Position numbers and translations under genes: made by a program. Positions 48,172-60,281 of a stretch of 64,000 nt of DNA are shown here, one piece after another. A model generated the notes under the pieces. That model did not search any database. It worked only from the letters and a program-made list of their open reading frames with translations, and was not told the DNA's origin. Location: assembly GCA_001466705.2 (NCBI GenBank), contig LATX02000193.1:372001-436000 (forward strand), given 5' to 3'. Source of the DNA: Moniliophthora roreri (Eukaryota > Basidiomycota > Agaricomycetes > Agaricales > Marasmiaceae). How positions within the stretch are numbered: the first letter of the stretch is position 1; every line of letters begins with the position of its first letter.

Positions 48172-48592
48172 GATATCAGATAGATGGTGGTGGTGGTAGA
48201 GAAGGAAAGAAGTGAGAGATTGCTGGAGGAATTAGGGACGATTTTTATATGAAAAGGGGTGTTTGTATCTGTATGACCACGAAGCAATTTGCATGTGATT
48301 TGTATCCAGTACAGAAAGAGTGTATATTCTAGCATTCTGGTTCGCTTTTCGCGCTGCAAGGATGAGAGAGAGGATGGAAGTATTGGAGGAACCGCGGAAG
48401 GATCGTGATAACGGTCAAGAAGACCGCAAAGTCCGTCATCAGACACGTCAATCCCCATTCGGCTGACTTATCACCACGCGTCCATGTCACGGTCTCGACT
48501 CTCAAAGTTTCAAACATGGCTTTTGTCCTGGCTCAGCCATCTCTAGATTATGATCTCAGGTATTTACACGCTACAAACCTCATACCCTGGTC

Positions 48593-49644
48593 TTACAACT
48601 CAACTCGCGTGTTTGTTCGATTGGGCGTCTCGGCTTCAACTGCTTTGTCCCAGTCCTCTTCCTCCTCTTCCTCTGACGAGCAGGATACTTGAGTTGCCAA
48701 TGTTTTCAGCTGCAACGGCTCACACGAAGGGTCCTCTTCATTAAACACACCCTCAAAGTCAAACCCATCACCATACTTGAAACCACCAAAGAAATTGAAA
48801 GGTTCCGGCATCCTGAACGAACTCCCATGAACGCCTTTGCCAAACACCTCAGCCAAATCCTCATCTTCGTCTGACACCTCCCAAGCAGGCTCGACATTCA
48901 ATAGCAATGACATAGAGAGAGAACTTTCGTCAAAAGACTCATCCCAGTTGTCAGCAGCGACCAACTCATCGACCGATTTTGATGGTACCACCAACTTCAA
49001 CGCCAAGGCCACGATACTCTCGACCTCACTTTCGCTCAACTCATCTTCTTCACACGTATCCTCATCACCGTCGCGGTCAATCTCACATTCATCAACAGCA
49101 CCTTCATTTGACAAATCAAATCGATACTCCCCCCACTCGCCATCTCCACTCTGATCAACAACGTCCATAGAGTACACACCTTGAACGAAGCCTCCCACTT
49201 CATCTTCGCCTTCGACTTCCTCGGTGATTGTATACAGTCCCTTCCAAGAGTCGCGATCGTCTTCTTCCTGGATGGTGTACAGAACCCTCGACCTGTTGTA
49301 ATGGTGACGAGGATTCTACCCAAGACGATGAGCAATGAGCAGTGAAGATGACCAAATCCACTTACCCATGTGTATACAATTTCCTTTTGCTCGTTGGAAG
49401 TATCTGACGAATCTTGTGAGAGCTATTGAGAAGGAAAGTACGTCAGAATCGTTGGCTTTAGGCGACACGAGAGTAGTGCCATTGACGACACCAGATTGGA
49501 ATATCNAGGCGGTTTCTCCGTGTCGCTCATTTCTTTATCAATGACCGAAGCCAAAGTCAATTCTGTAGTAGGAGCAATAATGGAAGCATGCCATAAGCCC
49601 AGGAGGATGATAGTTTCAAAGAGGTTGGATGTTTGGAAAGGCAT
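48593..49644 (-). pseudogene. Acidic protein X, third copy, 3'-truncated
   Basis: Starts like gene X (MPFQTSNLFETIILLGLWHAS) and follows it with scattered substitutions (for example MSLLLNVEPAWEV for MSSLLTVEPAWEV) up to EEEEEEDWDKA. It then switches at a CAAAG shared between gene X and the arm A upstream flank into VEAETPNRTNTRVEL and a stop. The normal 40 C-terminal residues are lost. A single N at 49506 replaces about 73 bp in the first exon/intron area, so the 5' half cannot be judged. It is most likely the older arm B copy, cut by insertion or conversion of the near-identical segment. Confidence 0.7.
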
Positions 49645-50457
49645 GATATCAGATAGATGGTGGTGGTAGAGAAGAAAGAAGTGAGAAATTGCTGGGGGAA
49701 TTAGGGACGATTTTTATATGAAAAGGGGTGTTTGTATCTGTATGACCACGAGACAATTTGCATGTGATTTGTATCCAGTACAGAAAGAGTGTATATTCTA
49801 GCATTCTGGTTCGCTTTTCGCGCTGCAAGGATGAGAGAGAGGATGGAAGTATTGGAGGAACCGCGGAAGGATCGTGATAACGGTCAAGAAGACCGCAAAG
49901 TCCGTCATCAAATCAAACACGATCCTATCATCACGCCATGTCACAGTCTCAAAGTTTCAACTTCTCCACCTTCACGACTTTCATCCTGGCTCAGCCATCT
50001 CTAGATTATGATTCCAGGCATTTATCCACTATTCTGGATCCTTGCTCCTTACATATCAACTCAATGTAGGACTCGCGTGCTTGTTCGATTGGGCGTCTCG
50101 GCTTCAACTGCTTCGTGGAATGCCTTGGTGCTTGAAGCTTGAAGACCCCTCGCTCTCTTCTCTGGCTCCTGCGAATGGGAAAGCTTGCCGCAGCACAGTT
50201 ATGCTATCAAGCTCTGAGCTATTTGGACCTAGTTAACTGCTATCTTAGCCAATGCCCGAGCTTGGCCCGAGCCGGGATCTGTAAGCTTTCCAGGCCTCTA
50301 TTCAATTTACCGGTTACTGAGATAGCCAGATTCCGGCATGATTTATATTTGCCTGAGCATGGGCTCAACGCGTCTCCTCTCCTCAATAGTATAAAAGTAC
50401 TGCAAGCTCAAATCGCTCCCCATCACCTCACCAGATACAAGTCACTTCTCTCCTACG
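49645..50457. promoter_or_regulatory. Divergent promoter region, gene X copy 3 / tautomerase B
   Basis: 813 bp between divergent starts, homologous but diverged from 21680-22474. A TATA box (TATAAAAG, 50390-50397) lies 61 bp before the tautomerase ATG; ATATAAAAATCG on the minus strand near 49712 serves gene X. Confidence 0.5.
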
Positions 50458-51003
50458 ATGCCATTCCACCGTTACTTTGTCCCTCGTGGCCTGTACACTC
50501 CCGAAGAGAAACAAGCACTTGCAAGAGCAATCACTGAAGTGTACAATCGTATTCCCCCATTCTACGTCGTTATCAACTTCATTGAGATCGAAGATGGTGA
50601 TTTCTACGTGGGCGGGGAGCGAAACAACAATTTCGTCCGCATTTGTGTCGACCATCTTGCTTACCATCACGAAGAGTAAGTATGTTTGTTGTCTCGCTCG
50701 TTGTTAGCTAGGCTAACTTGTCGAAATCATTCAGTGAAGCCGCGAAGCGCGCCTTCATGGACAAATACGAGAAAGCCATTGCTCCTTGGACCAAGGACAA
50801 GGGTATAGATTGGGAAATCCAAATCAGCTTGGAGGATGTGAGTTTCTTTTCTTTGTGGCTGCGACAAGTTGTGTACGCAAATGAAATGACACTCGTAATT
50901 TTCATAGCCCGTGTCTTGGAATATGAATGGTCTCCGAACTCCCCTTCTGGGATCAGAGGCCATGGAGCTTTGGCGGAAAGAAGGCAGACCAGTACCATAC
51001 TAA
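50458..51003 (+). CDS. Tautomerase superfamily protein (arm B copy)
   Basis: Three exons; the first is 50458-50675. MPFHRYFVPRGLYTPEEKQ supplies the N-terminal Pro expected to be catalytic after Met removal. INFIEIEDGDFYVGGE and ICVDHLAYHHED match the arm A paralogue. Exon 2 gives EAAKRAFMDKYEKAIAPWTK and exon 3 PVSWNMNGLRTPLLGSEAME with the stop at 51001-51003. No lesions seen. Substitutions relative to copy A are spread over exon 1 (about one in five residues), so this duplication is much older than the identical tract between the two gene X copies. Substrate unknown. Confidence 0.88.
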
Positions 51004-51801
51004 TTAGCTGTGTACCCGTTGAATTGACACGGCTTGTCATGCGTCAAGGCCTTTACACCAAGCTAACTGCGCGCGTCACAAAGGTACTTATTACATTGAT
51101 AGCTTGTCATCTTAGCCTTTATACAACTTTACAATAACAGTTAATTGCTTACGTATGGAATAATATGCGCTATGTACTATGTACATTATGTACGGTGATA
51201 AGTAACACTGAAAAGCCACAGAAAATTAAAAAAAAAAGGTATAGGTAGAAAGGATAGATAGATAGATAACCGTGACAACACAAATGGCTACATTTAATTT
51301 TAGTTGGGATCAGCACCAAAGAATGTAAGATATGAGGGTTGAACGAAGGGGGAAACACGAAACAGGAGTACAGCACAATAAGCATTAACTGATCCGTGTG
51401 GGTATTAAGTATGAAATACGAATATGAGTAGGGCATAAATAGTTCGTTAATGAATGAATAGAAACCTCGCAAGAGCCTGAAGTTCAGCGTGTCCGAATAC
51501 CATAGGTTAAAGTGTAGGAGCGAGAACGTTTGTCCAACGAAAAGAAGAAATCCGTATCCGTCGACGTGGTATATTCGGGTAACGGAATGCACGGCTCGCA
51601 CTAGCCGTCACCACCGATGTTTCGAATACAACAACACGTCCGATGGCTTGACGTTTCAGGAATGAATACTGTCCGAGAGAGAGGAGTAAACAAGCATCCC
51701 AAATGTTTCAACTAAAAGCAGGGCGGGCCGAAGCAATCAGTCAGGGCACAGACAATATAAAAAAGAGCAGCTACATACCATTCTGATACTTCTTCCTTCC
51801 C
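51004..51801. other. Intergenic between tautomerase and Ste12-like gene
   Basis: A/T-rich 3' flanks of two convergent genes, with a short GATA run (GATAGATAGATAGATAA) near 51254-51270. No gene supported. Confidence 0.4.
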
Positions 51802-54800
51802 TCACATCGTACTGACATGCTGAGGATAGTATCCTGCTCCATTCTCCCCATTGAAGGCATGACCACGACCATATGGAGGAGAGATGTGATACGCGGGGTC
51901 GTTGGTTGACGCAATGGTATGTGAATGCTGTTGTGGGTGTTGTGGGGGAACGTTATGACCAAAGATCGCTGTGTTGTTATTCATTGCAGGCAAGTCCATC
52001 ACATAGGCTGCTGGGCTGTCTGTCACCATCCCGTTCACAGCACCCGGCGCATTACTCATGTATGGCGTTGGGCTTTCAGTCCGGTACATATCACCTCCAT
52101 ATACTGACGACATAGACGCAGATGATCCAGGTCTCATCAAGTTGCTTGCCCGACTATCTGAGCGTGGAGGTAGGCCAATACCCCTTTGCCCAGTTGCCGG
52201 ACTCGAGTGCGCACTACCCATGACGGAGCCGTGGCCATGAGGGCTGCTCCGGCTCGGCCCGCCAGCATACGGATGATATCCCACTGAGGACACCCCATAT
52301 TCGCTCCCTGATCCGGGTGAATGCCGACCTCTTGAAGGAGATCTGCTTGGGTATGGTCCCGACGATGTGAGTGGGCGACTATGAGACTTGCTTCCGTACA
52401 GATTGGGGGTCATGCTTCGATGTCTACGCACAGGTCCACCATGGTGTGATGACCCGAGCAGAAGCGGCTGTGGGTGAGGTGAGCCAGTAAGGCCATTCAG
52501 GCCAGAGTCCATCGAAAGAGTATGAACAGGCATCGCCGGTGATGCGACCGCAGAGTGAATACCGGTGTTGCTCGAATAGGAAGATGAAACCGAACCGCTT
52601 TCTGATCCAGAGCCATATGGCATGCCAGGAGGATAGAGAGACCCATGGTCAAAGGCAAGCTTGTGCGAAGGAGCACTGACACTTCCACCAGAAGTGGCAT
52701 CATACACGGAAAGGTCGAATACACCAGATTGCGGTCGTGATGCCGACCCTTGTGGATGGGAGTCTGTGTACGATTGCGATGCGCTGAATTGTGGTCGCTG
52801 TTGTGCACCGAGGGCGGATGAAGGAACGGAGTTATAGGAAGGTTGCGATGAGTCTACGTGAGCGGGATAGTAGGTGTATGAGCCATTGTATGGCTCATCG
52901 TAACTAGATGTTCGAGAAGGTGGTTGTCGCTCATTGGTGCTAGGTACATTGAACGTGAAGCGCTGAGCCTGTAGCGCGAATGAAAGTCGTCAGCAGTGTA
53001 CTGATGATCACTAGGAAAGTAGACTCACATCATAATACCTCTCTTGGGGCTCCTCTCCGCTATTGCCGTCGTGCTCTTGACTGTTCATACTGTACCCTGA
53101 CGATGTGGAGACTCTGACCAGCCCCTCTTCGTCGCCAGACACTTCGACTATATCACCCTCCAACTCTACCTCGCACATCTCCAACGAACCTTGGGACGCT
53201 GCGACTGAGGAAGCCATACTCGCAGCACTGTACGTGCTCGTACCGTCACCAGATTCAGGCATTTCGACGTCCCCGTTAGCATCCTTTGGCTTGGATGCAG
53301 CGGAGCCAGCAGGTGAAGTGCCGGAACCAGCTTCATCATCATCCATACCCTGATTGAGCCACTCGCCAACGTTCATCATCTCAAATTCTCGCTCGCCACC
53401 CCCATCAGGCTTTTTGCTGATCTGAGTAGCCGCTGCGTTCCCATGCGAGGCCAGATGTTTCTTCAAATAGTCCACGCTCTTGAACAATCGACCACAAGAC
53501 AGCAGGGGACACTGGTAGGCTGTTGCTCTCTTCTCAACCGCAGCTTCTTCATCAGCGACGCTCGTAGTTTGGCCTTGAGCAGCGGTTCTGGGGACAAATC
53601 CATGCGCACTTTGCGCTCGCTGAAGTTCCTCCGGTTTTCCTGCTTCGATGCCAGATCCCGCAAACTTCCCATCATACCACACTCCCACACTCGCCGGGTC
53701 GACAGCGCCCGGAGGCACACCATACGAAGCCGAGTTCCCTGTCGAGCCTGCATAACTGTGCCTCTTATTCTGCGAAGTAGACTGTCTTGGAGGTGCTGGT
53801 AATTCGCCTCGAGCCTGAGCCAAGAACATATCTGCTGCTGATATCGGTTCTTGCTTGATGCTACCGTTGGGATATGAAGAGGGACCGTCATAGGAGTAGT
53901 GGAGACCACCATCGTAAGGATATCGTTCTGAACTCATTGAGGTAGCGTCACGAATGCCAGCATTTCTACGGTCGGGGTATCGCCCTCTGGACTCTGAATA
54001 ATCGGAGGAACCGAAAGAAGAGCTCAAAGGAGGTGCTGAAGAGGGTAAGGTAGGCATAGCAATTCCCATGTTGATCGGAACACCCAAATGGTTATCGCCT
54101 GATGTATATGCGCCAGCGTCATATCCATGATCTCCATTTCCGACTGCCAACGGACTTGGTCTGGTTGTCTTCTTCCGTCTTTGCTTGTACGTGGGACTAC
54201 CTCCGAAAAGAGAGATCATCTCAAAGACAGGCGTACCATTCGCGGCTACGCCTTTCCCCTTTGGCCTGGATCTTATCGTATTCTGGCCTTCGGCATCGGA
54301 AATTCCGCTGCTGTCGGCGCTGTCATCGTCCGTGGCGGTATTTCCTCCGCGTAAACTTTGCATTGACGAGCCGATGCCTGTAGGGTCTTCCAAACCTCTG
54401 AGAGCCCGCTCTAGATCTCCTTCACCCTCCCTTCCACCAGCGGCTCGGACGAACTGGTCGTAAAGACTGCGTTTGAATGTGCCGTCATAAACGAAGGAGG
54501 CGGCAGGTTCACCAACAACGACGGTTGTAGGTTCGAGGCCCATTCTAGAAAGCCCGTTGAGTGATTGCTATAGATGTAAAGTCGATAGTGACCTACTTTT
54601 CTCTTTTGAGATCTCTCTCTAGGGCATCGAGGAATAAACGGTCGTGCGGTACAGAAAACCAGTAAAACACTTTTTGCTTCTTCTGCGTCCGAATGCACTG
54701 GTACTTGAACAGGAGGTCCAAGAACTGCGACTGTAGAACTACAGTGAGATAAAGGAGGTACATAATGGCAGAGAAAACACAAACCTTGGGCTCCTCCAAG

Positions 54801-55398
54801 CATGCATCCTGTCCAGGCTTCAGATTTCGAAGATCACTGAATACACCTTCCTCAAACTTCTTCATATTCCGCACTGGTCGGCCAAAAGCTTCAAACCTGC
54901 GGTCCAATAATCAGCGAGTGTCACACGGCCACGCTGAAAACAGCAAACACACCGAAAGACCAAAGCTCGGACAATATCCGTACCCGTAATATGATACAGT
55001 CCGTTCCACAACACGCAAGTCACAAACTCCTGTGACGGCAGTAGAAACCGATTCAAGGCTGGATGCGTGGGTGTATGGGGGTGATGTTGTGGGGTTTGAC
55101 TGGTGCTCCCTGACTGAGAGGTATTCCATCGTGATGGTGCGGTTGCAAGGAAGAATTTGAGCCTATCTAGAGCGGCAAGTTTCTCCTGCTCTTGGTGGGT
55201 TAATGGCCGAGAAAGACCTCGAGGAAGACCTGGGGCAGCTGAGGAAGTACTTTGTTGTGAGGAGGAGGAGGCATGGTGATGGTCGAAGTCTAAGAGGTGA
55301 TCCTGGTTATTTGCTCTCGGACGAGCGGTATATTCTTGAGGGTCGTGTTCATGAGGAGGAATGCCGACATCTAACTGAAGGGAGTGACGGGGGTGCAT
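51802..55398 (-). CDS. STE12: Ste12-alpha-like transcription factor
   Basis: Five or so exons from ATG 55398. After a His/Ser-rich leader comes the STE DNA-binding domain: LTHQEQEKLAALDRLKFFLA, FLLPSQEFVTCVLWNGLYHI, GTDIVRALVFRFEAFGRPVR, KKFEEGVFSDLRNLKPGQDA, then QKVFYWFSVPHDRLFLDALE and KREKMGLEPTTVVVGEPA, each crossing an intron in frame. A long disordered region follows, then one C2H2 finger (CPLLSCGRLF...HLASH, spacing C-x4-C-x12-H-x3-H), and a Ser/Pro/Gly/Tyr-rich C-terminus to the stop at 51802. Ste12 factors act in the nucleus downstream of the pheromone/filamentation MAPK cascade in mating and development. I see only one finger; basidiomycete relatives often have two. Confidence 0.92.
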
Positions 55399-58300
55399 TG
55401 GGCGAAGGAGATTATCGACAGAGTTTGGTATATGTCTAGTTTATGTTATTTACTGCCTTACCCAAACACTGGTCAATTCCAGATCTCTACTCCGATCCAC
55501 AAACCCCTTAAACTGCTATCAGGTCCATGGACCTCCATCTACCAACCAGACCCCTTCCAGCCCTTGCTTGCAGGGTTACTGCTGTCTACCACCGTCCCTA
55601 CCTTTCGATCTTCCTACTCACTGACCTCTCCGGGGATGTTCCTGAACTATAGACCAAAGTCCTAAATGAACGCTGATGACTCAACTGTCCAGGTGGCAAA
55701 AAAGAAAGAAAAAAACTCGTGGCTTCAAGCAGGCGGCTTAGCCCAGTTAGTAAATCTCAATTTGTGCAAGGTCCATCACGACGGCTGCACTGCATCAATC
55801 CATTTGCACTGCACCTCCATCTTTACCGGCAGCAATTCTGCATCCCCAAAATGGCACGGGTAATCTCTGGCGGGCAACCCTCCACTCTGAATGGAGAACC
55901 TGTTGTACATGAAATCAAGACTTGACAGGCCATCTCAATTTGCTTCAGAGTCTGTCATTGAGGAGAACCATTGATTGCACAGATCAGCGAGTTCCACTCA
56001 GGCTCGTTACGACCCTGCATGTGTTGTTGCAGCGCTTCACTCGGCTCCCAGGCGAGGTCATTGCTATGATCGCGATTCACCCATCCCGCATGAACGAGTG
56101 GTCAAATTCACGCTTTCTTCAAAAGGACCGTCTGTAGCCGTCTGCGAGGGAAAATAGCCTGGGATCCGCTGATATTCCCGTGATGAAATCAGACCCTCAG
56201 ACCCGATCTTTCTGATAAATGGACGATGAAATGATCCAACTTCGCGCCAGCCGTGTTTTCGGGGCGAGAACAAAATTCTGTCAGTCTCTGGTCCACAATA
56301 CCTCGCTTTATTGGCGAGCTTAGAGAGGTCTTCGCAGTAAGCCTCTCAAAGACCGATTTGGGTCTCCTGGAATTGCCTGGCTTACACGACCCCCAAAAAA
56401 AAACAATTATACAATTTTAAGTGTTTCTCCCGCTGTCAACACAAGTCGTCTTCTCTAGTCAGGATCTGTCTGTCAGGCGATCGTATTCCGGCCGTACCAA
56501 GTGTTTTGACGCTGTAGAAAATCAGGTCTTTAAGAGCTCCCAGTGTCCGAGCAATACTAGATTCAGTAGGCGTCCGCTATCATCACTCAAGCCTGCAGTT
56601 GATTGGCGGTCCTCTCTCAATTTCAGAGCTATCAGACATTGATCAGACGACCTTTCCTTCCATTTCCCGAATTCGAAATTGCTACCAGCGTTCCTGGATC
56701 TTGGAAATTTCCATTTTCCTTAGCCTATAAGCTGGGCTTCAAGAAAATGCCCGAACCAAGTCTACCCGACTGAATAAGGTAAAGGCGCGCACGAAGAGAC
56801 GGAAGCTGGCGTATGAAGGCTATATGACGAGCCGATCGCCCTCCATAGAAAAGGGAGGAGACCAGGACCCGCAAAATCTGGAATCTCAAAAAGGAGATGT
56901 CTAGCCGGATGTAGGGTGGAATGCAGTTTTTATCCGGACATTGACCCAGACAGTACACCAATATATGGTGTTTCTCGCATTATCACTTGCCGGAGGCCCC
57001 ATCCACCCAAATCTGACAACTCTACTCGGATAGGAGTCATGGGTACTGGAAATTTTGGCTCATTTCTATCGGACTTTGGGCAGACATTTTCACGGTATAA
57101 GACCTATCTGTTGCCTGTCTACTTATAGGAGGCCATATGACGAGGGTAGATGGAAATCGCAGCGATCGTCAATATGGCGGATGTACATTTCGTTGTTACT
57201 AGCCCCCGGCAATTCCATGGCAATGGCATTTGGGCGCGGGTGGCCTGTCAATGAATTTGCGAGGTCTTCGCAATAACCATACTGGGGAGCCACTCGGCTA
57301 ATCGTCGGGCATTTCAGAAAGCGAGAATTTGATATTTCTATCGTCTATTCGAGTAGAGTACACGACTGCTGAGATCCATACGTTACAGTCAGGAAGCGAG
57401 CACTAATGGCCTGCTCACCAAGTGTCAGAAAGGATGCTTTGGTTGCCCTCCCAATGATCAACATTACGATCGAGAAATGAGTGGACCCTTGACAACCCCT
57501 TCCGAGTCGACGAGAACTTTGGTCCGTGGACCACATAGTCACTAGAACCACGTTGATCTCCGTGACATCATCATATTTAGTGACTCGGATCAAAGAGACT
57601 GAGCTTTCACCCGCAAGATCCCAAAATCGTCTTCTAGCTACCACTCTCGAGGACCTTGCTACCCTTTTCCAGTCCTTCCTGGAAGCACCCAGCAATGTTT
57701 AAAGACTGGAACGAGCTGGTTTCGTATCTTTATCCCATGTACCATTTTGAATTCCTTCCAACTCGGTCAATCACCCGCTGCTCCCTGATGCATCAAGATG
57801 CATCCCATCAGCAAAATTCCTCCTTTTCGCCATAAAACTCCGCCTTGACCTCAGTTTATCAGTTACCAACACCTGTCGAAATTAGAGTTAGCAATGCCAC
57901 TGGTATCATCATCATATCACAAACAACATCGCCATACGCCACTTACGGGCACTGCCTGAGGTTGAAAATTTTCAAGCGTTCAGCGCTGTCGGACTCAATT
58001 ACTTTTGAGTAGCTCCTAAGTGTATCCTGTCTGTCGCGCGAAAACCACGCGAACAATACATGAAGAGGTCCCATCAGGTGGTTGTTGCAATCACTCGGTT
58101 GCGAGGTGAAATCTGAATCTTGAATCTTCAAACCATTTATCATACTTGGACATAATCGCACTGACCTTGAGATACCCCTCACATTATTATTTCCGTGCTG
58201 GCTAAACCTGTAGTACCATATTACCGAACGGCGAGGGCGTTGCTGTAATGCATGTCGTCAGCTCCACCCGCGGAGTCGTATTTCCTGAGTCTTGATCTGT

Positions 58301-59627
58301 GCATAAATCTGGCGGAACGTAGTGAGTATCGGAGATCCTCCCGCTCAGCTTTAGACCTACATACCACCAATTGGCAGATTCCGTCTGTCGCCCTACTTGA
58401 CCTGCCAAGTGATATTTAATATCACCTGCAGCCACATCTTGATGTTATAATTACAAATGAACCCGAAGGGATCGAGCGGTAGGCCTCTAAACGTCGTGGT
58501 TTTCTATAAGAGTGCGACCGCTGAACAATCTCAACGTGGTTTTCGGCATTGAGCGCTGACTCCAAACGCACCTCGAGTTTGCGCCCAGTCGGGCTATTAA
58601 GTAACCTCCCAAGAAACCAAACGCTTTACACGTTGGACATATAACGCGAAAACATTCAGCTACGGGTACGAGGATTATCCAAGGGTGGTCTACCTGTGGC
58701 TAACCCAGGAAAGCCGACAGCCCCCCGTATGGCGTAAAGTTGTCTAGAACCTCCGATTCCATTCTCTTCACCGAGGCAAGCCCATGAAGACCTCAGTAAA
58801 AAGACTGAGGCTCTATTGACTAGGAGTGAATGGCTGTTAAAGGCTTGACTGATCGCAGTTGAGATCTAGCATGTAAACGCATTTTCCATGCATCAAGCCG
58901 TCTGTTCAGTCTGATGAATCCCCCGCCGCAACGAGTATCGACGCACCTGCTTAGTGAGCTCTTTGTAATACGTCCTCGGAGCTGCGGTAGACAACGATTC
59001 ATGTGAACAATACTTACCACGGTAGAGGAACTAGTTTGGATTTATTCCTTGGTGTGAGAGAGGGGCTGGGCTGGCATTCTGCTCGATCAGTTCATACGCT
59101 GCTTGACCATAGAAAAAGGGAGTCCGTGTCGTCCTGAACAGCGTGACGGCATCAGACCGGGTATAGAAGATCTACCGACGATTCTTCGTCGTCATATCAC
59201 AAGTCTAGAAGTAATATTAGCCACGGTCTGAAAATGAGCCGTATAGAATACTCACCATGGGAAACTAGGAGAAACTGCGTAGTTTGAACGAGACTGCAAA
59301 AGAACTTACTCAGGCAGCACTCACATTGCCCAGGGACTGTTCTCAGCTGTTTGGGGTCTTCAACAGCATCTACATTCAATTGTCAAATGTGGTGGAAGAT
59401 ACATGGGCCGGTGTCTAGCATAACGAGATGAGATGGGTCACTGCTTGGCGACTTTCACGATGAGTTTTTGGTATTCCGGGGCAGCTTTGTCGCGCTATGA
59501 TGTTCATGACCATCTACAGGCACTGTTCATAATGCTTAGTAGCTATCGTCTCTGGTGGTCCAAGTCAGCTGGCATTTAATATGACCTTGGTTGACTCCGC
59601 ACCTTTCTACAACATGACTTGCTCAAT
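55399..59627. other. 4.2-kb stretch without supported genes
   Basis: The first part is the Ste12-like gene's promoter. The rest has only short open frames on both strands. Weak splice-like arrangements at 57943-58435 and 59197-59379 (minus) gave no convincing protein. No transposase, reverse transcriptase or tRNA was recognised. Confidence 0.35.
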
Positions 59628-60108
59628 CTAATTGCCCTTCTTTTTCTTGGTCGCCTTCTTCTTTTTCACACCTGCTGCCGGTGCAGCCTGCGTGACGGCA
59701 ACAGAGGAGACAGCACCAGGAATGGGACTGTCTCTCGGCGTGTCGACATTCGCAGATTGAGGTTCCACTGCACGTCGATTTTGCATCTTCTCCATCAATG
59801 AGAGGTTCAAGGCTTCGAATCGATTAAGGTATATGGAGGAGTACGTCTTGAATTTTAGACACTGAATTCTCCCATCCATTAGTAAATCGGACAGATCGAG
59901 AGCAGTAGTATACGCACTTTAACATCGTCTGTAACTTTGAGCACCAACTTTCCTTCACAAGCCCTCCATTTCACAACGTATCGCGTCTAGCGATACCTTG
60001 AGCATCTGAAATCGAAAGATAAGGCCAAAACTTACGTTTTGAGGAGAATTTTTGTGCAACGCCTCAGCCGCATCTTGGAACTCATGCCAGGACTGAAAGT
60101 AGACCATG
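59628..60108 (-). CDS. SRP9: Signal recognition particle 9-kDa subunit
   Basis: Three exons. ATG at 60108 begins MVYFQSWHEFQDAAEALHKN, followed by TRYVVKWRACEGKLVLKVTD and CLKFKTYSSIYLNRFEALNL in later exons; this is the SRP9 alpha-beta-beta-beta-alpha fold with the characteristic TRYVVKWRxxxGKLVLKVTDD and CLKFKT. The C-terminus extends through an Ala/Pro linker to a Lys-rich end (KKKKATKKKKGN). SRP9 pairs with SRP14 to bind the Alu domain of SRP RNA and to slow elongation during targeting to the ER. Introns of about 50 nt are GT-AG and in phase. It is divergent from the mitochondrial carrier across 173 bp. Confidence 0.9.
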
Positions 60109-60281
60109 ATCTTGGAGCATCGCACGGTTGAGTAAAGCTCAGAGTGCTGTGACGCGTCACCTCATGTCACACTAGAGCACCTCGGAAAGAAACGGCCGAC
60201 CGAGGGCCAACCTCAATTTGGTCCTCCGTATCCTTGAACTCTTGAACCCTTGTTCATTGCTTGAAAGTACTCGCTAGTGCC
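60109..60281. promoter_or_regulatory. Bidirectional promoter SRP9 / oxodicarboxylate carrier
   Basis: 173 bp separate the divergent start codons, so both core promoters must lie here. No clear TATA box. Confidence 0.5.

Larger units (their letters stand above)
43580..51003. repeat. Arm B of the large inverted duplication
   Basis: Mirror counterpart of 21139-27060: glycosidase (plus), gene X (minus), tautomerase (plus). It is about 1.5-2 kb longer because a second, broken gene X and its flank lie between the intact gene X and the tautomerase. The stretch from about 45430 to about 48640 is nearly identical to arm A. Confidence 0.85.

Noticed and set aside
57943..58435. Possible two-exon minus-strand gene with a 42-nt intron
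   Set aside because: No ATG gives an open first exon, and the protein has no recognisable feature.
59197..59470. Minus-strand Cys-rich piece (PGQCECCL) and a nearby DKAAPEYQKLIVKVAKQ-like end
   Set aside because: They could be exons of a small gene, but I could not join them in one frame with a start. They were considered and dropped as a pheromone or secreted peptide, since no CAAX end or signal peptide is visible.
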